From positions 6,091-55,329 of the forward strand of contig DKVL01000091.1 in assembly GCA_002491195.1 (NCBI GenBank): a DNA stretch of 49,239 nucleotides. The letters run 5' to 3'. Origin of the DNA: Lachnospiraceae bacterium UBA7179 (lineage in GTDB: Bacteria > Bacillota > Clostridia > Lachnospirales > Lachnospiraceae). The notes under the pieces were generated by a model, which worked only from the letters and a program-made list of their open reading frames with translations, did no database searches and was not told the origin of the DNA. The translations under genes were made by a program, and so were the position numbers. Shown in pieces: positions 7,926 to 14,995 of this stretch (the first letter of the stretch is position 1; each line of letters starts with the position of its first letter).

Positions 7926-10900
7926 ATGGAAGAAACAAAAGATATTTTTGATATAAGCAGGCTTCAGACCTTGGCGGAGGCAGGTGATACAGACGCACAG
8001 TATCAACTGGGCTTCTGTTACAAGTTTGGGCTGAACGTGGATCAAGATGCGGCGCAGGCCGCCATATGGTATGAAAAAGCTGCAAGCCAGGGAAATGTCC
8101 ATGCACAATGTAGTCTCGGCTACTGCTACAAGGAAGGTTATGGCGTGGAACAGGATGACGAAAAGGCAGTCTATTGGTACACCAAATCCGCCTGGCAGGA
8201 CAATGCAGAGGCACAATACGAGCTGGGCTTCTGTTATGAGACAGGACGCGGTGTTGCACAGGATGTACAAGAGGCTGTTTCATGGTACTCGAAGGCAGCC
8301 ATTCAGGATAATGCGGATGCAATGCACGCGCTTGGGCGCTGCTATGCGCTTGGCATAGGATGTGCGCAGAATGATGCGCTGGCGACATTCTGGCTTGCCA
8401 AATCTGTCGAGCAGGAACAGCAGGACCGGGAAGAGATGGCGTACGATGATGAAGACTTGAGTGTTGAAGATTATGATTACCTGAGTAATTATTATGATGA
8501 CGAAGAAGATGTTGATGACGGCGATGACGAAGATGATGATTATGACGACGACGATGGCGAAGATGAAGACTATGATGACGACGATGATGAAGATTATGAC
8601 GATGAGGAGGCAATACAGGCGTTGCAGGAGGCTGCGGCGCAGGGCGACGCTGTAGCACAGGCGATGCTTGCAGTATGTTATTATACCGGCGAGGGTGTAG
8701 AACAGGACATGGAGCAGGCTGTCGCATGGTTTACCAGGTCTGCCCTGCAGGAATATGCACCCGCACAGCGAAGCCTTGCCGTCTGCTATGAGCAGGGCGA
8801 AGGGGTAGCGCAGGATGACAAAGAAGCTGCCCGCTGGTACACCAGGGCAGCAGAGCAGGGAGACGCGCTTGCACAGTATGAACTTGCCCGGCTCTGTGAG
8901 GCAGGGCGCGGTGTAGAGTTAAGCCTTGATGCCGCCGCTGCATGGTTTGCAAGAGCCGCGGCGCAGGATCACGCCGAATCGCAGTACCGCCTTGCCCAGT
9001 GCTATGAGACAGGGCGAGGCGTGGAGCGCAATCTGGCAAAGGCGTCGGAATGGTATCTTGAGGCGTCCAGCAACGGCAGCGAGCTGGCAGACAACAGGAT
9101 ACGTGAATACTATAAGGACGGTATATTAGACCGCTGGCTTATGGCAGCAAAGAAGAGCGATGACATAGTGGTCAAAGCTGCCGCACTGGACAAACTGGGA
9201 GACAAGTATAAACAGGGTTATGGCGTGGAAAAAGACTGGGCGAAAGCTGTCGCGTACTACCGCGAAGCCGCCGAGGCCGGAAATGCCGCCGCCCAGCGCA
9301 GTCTTGGATACTGCTACGATTACGGCGAGGGTGTGGAGCAGGACAAACAACAGGCGGCTTATTGGTATACGAAGGGTGCAGAGGGCGGTGATGCAGACGC
9401 CCAGCGCAATATCGGAAACTGCTATTTCTATGGCGAGGGTGTGGAAAACGATGACACAAAAGCGTTTTACTGGTATTCGCAGGCGGCTGGGCAGGGGCAT
9501 CCGCAGGCATGGCAGCAGGTTGGGTATTGCTATGAATCAGGGCGGGGTGTAGCGCAGGACTACAGCAAGGCTGTTTCATGGTACCGCAAGGCAGCCGATG
9601 CAGAGGATGAAATCGCACAATGCAGTCTCGGTCTGTGCTATGAGAACGGCAGAGGCGTAGTGAAGGACTTTGAACAGGCGGCGTACTGGTACGCAAAAGG
9701 TGCCAAGAATGGCGACAGGGGAGCACAGAACAATTTAGGAAATTGTTATTACAGCGGAAAAGGTGTAGAGCAGGATTACGGCAAGGCTGTTTCATGGTAC
9801 CGAAAAGCTGCCGAACAGGGCAGCATCATCGCCCAGCGCAATCTCGGGTTGTGCTATGAGGATGGCGAAGGTGTAGAGAAAGACTTAAAGCAGGCGGTGT
9901 ACTGGTATACAAAAGCAGCTGAGCAAGGTCATAAAGAAGCGCAAAATTCGTTAGGAAATTGCTATTACGATGGAGAAGGCGTAGAACAGGACTACGTCAA
10001 GGCGGTATATTGGTATACAAAAGCAGCTGAACAAGATCATGACGCAGCACAAAATTCGTTAGGGAACTGCTATTACGATGGAGAAGGCGTAGAACAGGAT
10101 TACGTCAAGGCGGCATATTGGTGGACGAAAGCAGCCAAGCAGGGGAACGCATTAGCACAGGCAAATCTGGCAGGGTGTTATGAGGACGGGGAAGGCGTGG
10201 AACAGGATGAAGAAAAAGCGTTTTTCTGGTACAAGGAGGCAGCCCGGCAGGGGAATGCGATAGGACAGTTAGGAACCGGATTATGTTATGAGGACGGAGA
10301 AGGCGTAGAGCAGAACTTAGGGCTGGCGGTATTTTGGTACAAAAAAGCGGCCGATCAGGACAATGCCCGGGCACAGAGTTTACTGGGCTGCTGTTATCAC
10401 AACGGAGATGGTGTGGAGCAGGATTATGATCAGGCGGTATACTGGTTTCAAAAAGCAGCCGGACAGGGTGATGTGGTCGGACAGCGTAATCTCGGGTTGT
10501 CTTATAAGGACGGGGCAGGTGTTGAGCAGAACATGGAACAGGCGGCATACTGGTTTGAAAAAGCAGCCAGGCAGGGCGACGCCCAGGCACAATACAGACT
10601 CGGAATGTGCTATGAGGGCGGAAAAGGCGTAGAGCAGGACATGGCGCAGGCGGTGTATTGGTATAAAGAGGCAGCCAGGCAGGATGACGATGATGCGCAG
10701 GCGCAGCTAGGACAATGCTATTATAAAGGTCTTGGCGTGGAGCTCGATTTCACGCAGGCGGTCTACTGGTGGACAAAGGCAGCCGGGCAGGAACACTCTG
10801 GCGCGCAGGCGTGTCTTGCCTTGTGCTATGCCAACGGTCAGGGCGTGGCGCAGAATCATGAGACAGCCGCTTACTGGTATACGCAAGCTGCCGAGGAAGG

Positions 10901-11384
10901 GCATATGATCGCGCAGTTTAAGCTAGGCCTGTGTTATGCAAACGGCCGCGGTGTGGCGCAGGACTGGGGCAAGGCAGTCTGGTGGTATACGAAGGCAGCC
11001 GAACAGGAATATATGCCCGCGCAGATGAATCTGGCCTATTGTTATTATTATAGCCAGGGCGTGGAGAAAGATATGAGCATGGCAGCAGCATGGTGGGCAA
11101 AAGCAGGCGAACAGGGAAACGCAGAGGCACAGTATAATGTCGGACAGTGCTGGTACTTTGGCGAGGGTCTGGAGCAGAATTATGAGCAGGCGGTTTGCTG
11201 GTACGCAAGAGCCGCCGCACAGGGATACGCCCTTGCGCAGTATAGTATGGGCGCCTGTTACGAGAACGGAGAGGGCGTGGGGCAGGATCTGAACCTGGCA
11301 ATAACCTTTTACAGAGCCGCAGCCGCACAGGGGCATAAAGACGCGATTGCGGAGCTGAACCGGTATGGACTGACGAATGAGTAG
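7926..11384 (+). CDS. Giant Sel1-repeat protein with acidic insert
   Basis: A 1152-residue protein built of about 29 Sel1-like repeats of 36 residues, consensus LGxCYxxGxGVEQDxxKAxxWYxKAAEQG. One unit (~residues 385-420) is degenerate. Between units 4 and 5 (residues ~172-228, bases ~8440-8607) lies an insert of nearly pure Asp, Glu and Tyr, far outside the consensus. No signal peptide or membrane segment is present, so it is cytoplasmic. Sel1 solenoids serve as scaffolds or adaptors; some bacterial ones act in effector or signalling complexes. The start ATG follows GGAGAAAG at 7912-7919. It is 24 bases after the second ankyrin gene and 12 bases before the leucine-rich gene. Confidence 0.92.
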   Translation: MEETKDIFDISRLQTLAEAGDTDAQYQLGFCYKFGLNVDQDAAQAAIWYEKAASQGNVHAQCSLGYCYKEGYGVEQDDEKAVYWYTKSAWQDNAEAQYELGFCYETGRGVAQDVQEAVSWYSKAAIQDNADAMHALGRCYALGIGCAQNDALATFWLAKSVEQEQQDREEMAYDDEDLSVEDYDYLSNYYDDEEDVDDGDDEDDDYDDDDGEDEDYDDDDDEDYDDEEAIQALQEAAAQGDAVAQAMLAVCYYTGEGVEQDMEQAVAWFTRSALQEYAPAQRSLAVCYEQGEGVAQDDKEAARWYTRAAEQGDALAQYELARLCEAGRGVELSLDAAAAWFARAAAQDHAESQYRLAQCYETGRGVERNLAKASEWYLEASSNGSELADNRIREYYKDGILDRWLMAAKKSDDIVVKAAALDKLGDKYKQGYGVEKDWAKAVAYYREAAEAGNAAAQRSLGYCYDYGEGVEQDKQQAAYWYTKGAEGGDADAQRNIGNCYFYGEGVENDDTKAFYWYSQAAGQGHPQAWQQVGYCYESGRGVAQDYSKAVSWYRKAADAEDEIAQCSLGLCYENGRGVVKDFEQAAYWYAKGAKNGDRGAQNNLGNCYYSGKGVEQDYGKAVSWYRKAAEQGSIIAQRNLGLCYEDGEGVEKDLKQAVYWYTKAAEQGHKEAQNSLGNCYYDGEGVEQDYVKAVYWYTKAAEQDHDAAQNSLGNCYYDGEGVEQDYVKAAYWWTKAAKQGNALAQANLAGCYEDGEGVEQDEEKAFFWYKEAARQGNAIGQLGTGLCYEDGEGVEQNLGLAVFWYKKAADQDNARAQSLLGCCYHNGDGVEQDYDQAVYWFQKAAGQGDVVGQRNLGLSYKDGAGVEQNMEQAAYWFEKAARQGDAQAQYRLGMCYEGGKGVEQDMAQAVYWYKEAARQDDDDAQAQLGQCYYKGLGVELDFTQAVYWWTKAAGQEHSGAQACLALCYANGQGVAQNHETAAYWYTQAAEEGHMIAQFKLGLCYANGRGVAQDWGKAVWWYTKAAEQEYMPAQMNLAYCYYYSQGVEKDMSMAAAWWAKAGEQGNAEAQYNVGQCWYFGEGLEQNYEQAVCWYARAAAQGYALAQYSMGACYENGEGVGQDLNLAITFYRAAAAQGHKDAIAELNRYGLTNE
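9947..10162 (+). repeat. Near-identical tandem 108-bp Sel1 units inside the gene
   Basis: Two adjacent 36-codon units (both encoding AQNSLGNCYYDGEGVEQDYV) are almost identical in bases, including CTATTACGATGGAGAAGGCG in each, while other units differ at many silent sites. The second copy begins near 10053 and diverges towards its end. This points to a recent single-unit duplication. Confidence 0.7.
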
Positions 11385-11396
11385 GAGGTTATCAGA

Positions 11397-12107
11397 ATGA
11401 AAGAAGAAAAGAAAATTGAATTTACACAGAAATGGATTGGGGACGCAGTAAAAAAGCTTCTGCAGAAAGACGACATTTACGAAAGCGATATGGAGAAAAT
11501 CAAGTACCTGCGGATCGGCGATTGTCACTTTGCTTACGAATACTCGCTTGAAATGAGCACGGCAACGCCGTCGGATCCCTACTGCGGTGATCCCTGCTGC
11601 GGCGACGAGTGGGAACCTGGCGTCTATGGGCCTTTGACTGGCGGATTCATCCAGCTTTATATAGACTATGCGAAGAAAAATCCCTTTGATTACACGGACT
11701 CGGAAACAGGAGAGCACACTTTTCAGCTTTCGAACTTTGATTTTTGGAATCATTATAAAGAAGAATATAACGAATCGGAGACGGAAGAAGATGAGTGGGA
11801 AGATATTGAGAAAGAGCAGAAGGCTTTTGAGAAAACTATCCTGCACGAAAGATATAGGGAGGAAGCGAGTGATGAAGATGCTTACGAGGAATGGTTTCAG
11901 CGGACAGGGTGGGGCATTCAGCAGGATATCGGCCTGTTTACCGGGCTGGAGGTGCTGCGGCTTTATGCCGCAAAATATCAGGATATGACCTTCTTAAGAG
12001 CGATGCCCCTGCTGCGCGTATTGGAAGTGGTAGACACCCAATTTGTTTCTTTAGAAGGTATAGACGACCTCGTACGACTGAAACAGCTTTGCTGCTGGTT
12101 GGATTAA
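11397..12107 (+). CDS. Leucine-rich-repeat-like hypothetical protein, possibly shortened at the C-terminus
   Basis: A 236-residue acidic cytoplasmic protein. The first ~170 residues have no recognised domain but contain a Cys-rich patch (DPYCGDPCCGDEWEPG, ~residue 60) and a strongly acidic stretch (ESETEEDEWEDIEKEQ). The last ~60 residues read LEVLRLYAAKYQDMTFLRAM, then LLRVLEVVDTQFVSLEGIDDL, a leucine-rich repeat pattern that stops abruptly at LKQLCCWLD. A shift of frame at about 12105 would continue to a stop at 12176-12178, just at the terminator, so a C-terminal frameshift is possible. ATG 11397 has TAGGAGGT 7 bases upstream; that site overlaps the Sel1 stop. Last gene of the repeat-protein operon. 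Confidence 0.7.
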   Translation: MKEEKKIEFTQKWIGDAVKKLLQKDDIYESDMEKIKYLRIGDCHFAYEYSLEMSTATPSDPYCGDPCCGDEWEPGVYGPLTGGFIQLYIDYAKKNPFDYTDSETGEHTFQLSNFDFWNHYKEEYNESETEEDEWEDIEKEQKAFEKTILHERYREEASDEDAYEEWFQRTGWGIQQDIGLFTGLEVLRLYAAKYQDMTFLRAMPLLRVLEVVDTQFVSLEGIDDLVRLKQLCCWLD

Positions 12108-12166
12108 CGATCACCTACAGCGTCAGAGCATATAGAAAACAAATTGATATGGATCAGATAATAGAA

Positions 12167-12198
12167 AGTCAACCATAGGGTATATGGTTGGCTTTTTT
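12167..12198 (+). terminator. Rho-independent terminator of the repeat-protein operon
   Basis: AGTCAACCATA and TATGGTTGGCT pair over 11 bp (one G-T) around the loop GGGTA, followed by six T at 12193-12198. It closes the operon that began at 3788. Confidence 0.88.
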
Positions 12199-12253
12199 GA
12201 CAAACAGCAGCACTGGAAATAAAGGCGGAAGTCACAATACTGTAACTTTTTTC

Positions 12254-12262
12254 TGTTATAAT
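12254..12262 (+). promoter_or_regulatory. Extended -10 promoter for the two-component genes
   Basis: TGTTATAAT gives a TGN extended -10 with a perfect TATAAT at 12257-12262. No good -35 is seen at the right distance. The regulator ATG lies 90 bases downstream. Confidence 0.5.
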
Positions 12263-12352
12263 ATATCGTATCTATGTTGCATGTCGTGTAACCATAACAC
12301 TATGTTTCAATAGTGCCATGGCGGACGATCTATAAAAGGCGGGGATGAGAAA

Positions 12353-13023
12353 ATGATTGATTTTATTATGCTGAAGATGATGCTCACATCGCGGGCATTG
12401 TGAAGGAATATCTTGAACAGAAAAACATTCGGGTAACAATCTGTGATACATTCGCAGCAGTCAGGCAGGCGCTGAAAGTCCGTGTGCCGACAATCGTTTT
12501 GCTGGATTGGAATATGCCGGACGGACATGGAGATGACTTGTGCCGGTGGATCCGCAGCACCTGGAAGGAACTGCCAGTTATTTTTCTGACGGTTCGTGGC
12601 GATTCGCGCGATATTGTCACCGGTTTTCAAAGCGGTGCAGATGACTATGTGGTGAAACCTTTTGCGCTGGAAGTGCTGTATTCCAGAATACAGGCCTTGC
12701 TTCGGAGAACTGGAAACGTGGCATCACAGTATCTCTCCTGCGATGGGATTGTAATCGACTTAAACCGCAGGCTGGTTTCCTGCCAGTCGGAGGAGGTGTG
12801 CTTAAGCCTGGCGGAGTATCAGCTGCTCCTGTATCTGATGCAGAATAAAGGGAGAACGGTCACCAGGGAACGAATCTTAGAACAGGTGTGGGATCTAAAT
12901 GGAAACTATGTGAACAATAATACGTTGACAGTCACAGTTAAGCGTCTGCGGGATAAACTGCACCAGCCACCCTGTCTCAAAACAGTCAGAAGTGTCGGAT
13001 ACCGCATGGAGGACACGATATGA
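12353..13023 (+). CDS. OmpR-family response regulator, frameshifted near its start
   Basis: Receiver plus winged-helix regulator. From 12365 on, one frame reads YYAEDDAHIAGIVKEYLEQ and continues through the phosphorylation site LLDWNMPDGHGDD, the Lys in VVKPF and the DNA-binding wing SVGYRMEDTI. The natural start is the ATG at 12353 (after GGCGGGG), which reads MIDF and then falls out of frame: adding one T to the TTTT at 12361-12364 gives MIDFYYAEDD, the expected family start. As it stands only a GTG at 12400 without a ribosome site could start the main frame, which would lose the EDD acidic pocket. Either a one-base loss disabling the gene or a sequencing error. It overlaps the kinase by 4 bases. 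Confidence 0.82.
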
Positions 13024-14204
13024 GCGGACGGAAGAATTTGGTGGTCACTTTAGGCTTTGTACTGTCCGCGAGTTTCATAGCCTCTGCGTTTGCAGTGATG
13101 TTGATGTCCTGTCATGGCAGTAGATTGCAATATAACCTGCTGAATACGGTCTGTGGGGAGATTGTGAAGCGGGAGCCGGAAGCTGGACAAATCATTTCTG
13201 TAGTGTTGAAAGAATATACAGGTGGAAATGCAGATGGCACAGTGGGGTGCAGCTTTTTGTCGGAATTGGGGTATCACAGCTCTGACTTTTTGAATGCGGA
13301 TTACCGGTTTTATGCATTGTGTGTGATGGCAGGATTTCTGGCGGGCGCGCTTCTTCTCGTCGCGGCGTTTCTGTATCGAAATAAAGCAGAGGCCGCGCGC
13401 ATTCAGGCTTTGGCGGAGTATCTGGAGCAGGTCAATATGGGAAAAGCCGTCATTTTGTCCAGTACTGGGGAGGATCTGTTCTCCCAATTGGAAGATGAAA
13501 TCTACAAGACTGTCACATCTCTCTATCAGACAAAGGATGCGGCAGTACAGGCCAGAAATAATTTTGCGCAGAACCTGTCGAACATCGCACATCAGATCAA
13601 GACGCCGATTACAGCGATTTCCCTGTCTGTGCAGGCGATGAAATCAAAATATGATATAAAACATCCAGAACAGATACAAAAACAGCTTTTGCGGCTTACG
13701 CATCTGGAGGAATCCTTACTTGTGCTGTCCCGGCTCGACGCGGGGACGTTGGCGTTTCAGAAGAAGGAGATCGACGTTTTTACTGTTCTTGTCCTTGCGG
13801 CGGACAATCTGCAGGAATTATTGATAAAATATGGCGTCTCTGTTGATATTCCAGAATTAGGAGAAATGGCAGTAACCGCTGATTTAGACTGGACAATGGA
13901 AGCGGTTATCAATCTGATGAAAAACTGCATGGAACACTGTGCGGGCGGAATGATTCATTGTTCTTATGAGCAAAATCCCCTGTACACGGAAATCCTGATT
14001 TGCGATGAGGGGCAGGGATTTGCAAGAGAGGATATCCCGCATCTCTTTGAGCGGTTTTACCGGGGGCAGAATGCCAGTGAGGGTGGTATTGGGATTGGAT
14101 TAGCGCTTGCAAAAGAGATCATTGAGCGTCAGAATGGAACGATCCGCGCAAAAAATATGCCAGCGGGCGGCGCGTGTTTTGAAATCCGGTTTTACAGTCA
14201 CTAA
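13020..14204 (+). CDS. Sensor histidine kinase of a peptide-antibiotic-type module
   Basis: A 394-residue HisKA/HATPase kinase. Membrane helices lie at about residues 8-30 and 100-120 with a ~65-residue outer loop between, then a HAMP-like linker, the His box NIAHQIKTPITAIS (~residue 190), N box NLMKNCMEHC (~300), G1 DEGQGF, F box LFERFYRG and G2 GGIGIGLALAKEI. Its ATG overlaps the stop of the regulator (ATGA). Order regulator, kinase, ABC ATPase, FtsX permease is typical of Firmicute modules that sense and remove antimicrobial peptides; unlike BceS kinases this one has an outer loop, so it could sense a ligand itself. Functional only if the upstream frameshift is not real. Confidence 0.9.
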   Translation: MSGRKNLVVTLGFVLSASFIASAFAVMLMSCHGSRLQYNLLNTVCGEIVKREPEAGQIISVVLKEYTGGNADGTVGCSFLSELGYHSSDFLNADYRFYALCVMAGFLAGALLLVAAFLYRNKAEAARIQALAEYLEQVNMGKAVILSSTGEDLFSQLEDEIYKTVTSLYQTKDAAVQARNNFAQNLSNIAHQIKTPITAISLSVQAMKSKYDIKHPEQIQKQLLRLTHLEESLLVLSRLDAGTLAFQKKEIDVFTVLVLAADNLQELLIKYGVSVDIPELGEMAVTADLDWTMEAVINLMKNCMEHCAGGMIHCSYEQNPLYTEILICDEGQGFAREDIPHLFERFYRGQNASEGGIGIGLALAKEIIERQNGTIRAKNMPAGGACFEIRFYSH

Positions 14205-14219
14205 GTTGTAAGATTTGTT

Positions 14220-14228
14220 TGCTATAAT
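14220..14228 (+). promoter_or_regulatory. Extended -10 promoter for the ABC transporter genes
   Basis: TGCTATAAT, a TGN extended -10 with TATAAT at 14223-14228, lies between the kinase stop and the ATPase gene. This suggests the transporter has its own start of transcription, as is common where the regulator induces it. Confidence 0.5.
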
Positions 14229-14251
14229 GGAACTATATGATACAAATCATT

Positions 14252-14286
14252 AGGAATTGTAGGAACAGGATATTTCTACAGTTCCT
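14252..14286 (+). promoter_or_regulatory. Stem-loop in the ABC transporter leader
   Basis: AGGAATTGTAG pairs with CTACAGTTCCT over 11 bp (one G-T) with a 13-base loop. It sits between the -10 box and the ribosome site GGAGGA of the ATPase gene, so it would lie in the 5' leader or serve as a dyad operator for the regulator. No T-run follows. Confidence 0.6.
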
Positions 14287-14309
14287 TAATAGCAGGAGGA
14301 AAGTACGGA

Positions 14310-14990
14310 ATGAATATTTTGACATGCGAGGGAGTCCGCAAGGTATATGGCTCCGGCAGTAATCAGGTGGTGGCATTGGACGGCATTGATCTGACTGTCA
14401 GCAAGGGGGAGTTTGTTGCGATCATGGGGGCATCTGGCTCGGGTAAGTCCACCCTGCTGCATATCCTCGGCAGTGTGGACAAACCGACAGGCGGAAACGT
14501 TACGATAGACGGGACAGAACTCTCAAAACTGAATCCGACGCAGGCCGCAATCTTCCGAAGGAGAAAGGTGGGGTTGGTGTATCAGTTTTATAACCTGATT
14601 CCTACATTGACAGTACAGAAAAACATACTGATGCCGCTTGCCCTTGACAGAAAGAGACCAAACAGGGAGTATTTTGAGAAGATTGTCGGTTCCCTTGGCA
14701 TCACTGACAAGCTGGATGCTTTGCCAAACCAGCTTTCCGGTGGGCAGCAGCAGAGGGCTGCGATCGCGCGCGCCCTGATCTACCGTCCAGCCCTGCTTCT
14801 GGCAGACGAGCCAACGGGAAATCTGGATCAGAAAAATTCCAGAGAGATCATTGATCTGCTGAAACTCTCCAACCGCAATCTGGAGCAGACCTGTGTCCTG
14901 ATCACCCATGATGAGAAGGTAGCCCTGGAGGCAGACCGTATTGTAACGATTGAGGACGGTCGTATCATCCGTGATGAAGAGCGGAGGTAG
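14310..14990 (+). CDS. ABC transporter ATP-binding protein (MacB/LolD type)
   Basis: A 226-residue ATPase with Walker A GASGSGKSTLL (~residue 40), the Q loop in VYQFYNLIP, signature LSGGQQQRAAIARAL (~140), Walker B LLLADEPTGNLD (~163) and the switch His in LITHDE. The length and the motifs fit the MacB/LolD/BceA group that drives FtsX-type permeases rather than classic export channels. Start ATG 14310 has AGGAGGA 9 bases upstream. The permease follows after 5 bases, so the two form one transporter. Probable job: removal or detoxification of a membrane-active peptide. Confidence 0.93.
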   Translation: MNILTCEGVRKVYGSGSNQVVALDGIDLTVSKGEFVAIMGASGSGKSTLLHILGSVDKPTGGNVTIDGTELSKLNPTQAAIFRRRKVGLVYQFYNLIPTLTVQKNILMPLALDRKRPNREYFEKIVGSLGITDKLDALPNQLSGGQQQRAAIARALIYRPALLLADEPTGNLDQKNSREIIDLLKLSNRNLEQTCVLITHDEKVALEADRIVTIEDGRIIRDEERR

Positions 14991-14995
14991 TGCGT

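Noticed and set aside
7924..11330. Long open frames on the minus strand across the Sel1 gene
   Set aside because: They are rich in Pro, Arg and His, mirror the repeat codons, lack ribosome sites and match no family.
7926..11384. Regular 108-base repeats resembling an array
   Set aside because: They are coding Sel1 units without spacers, not CRISPR.
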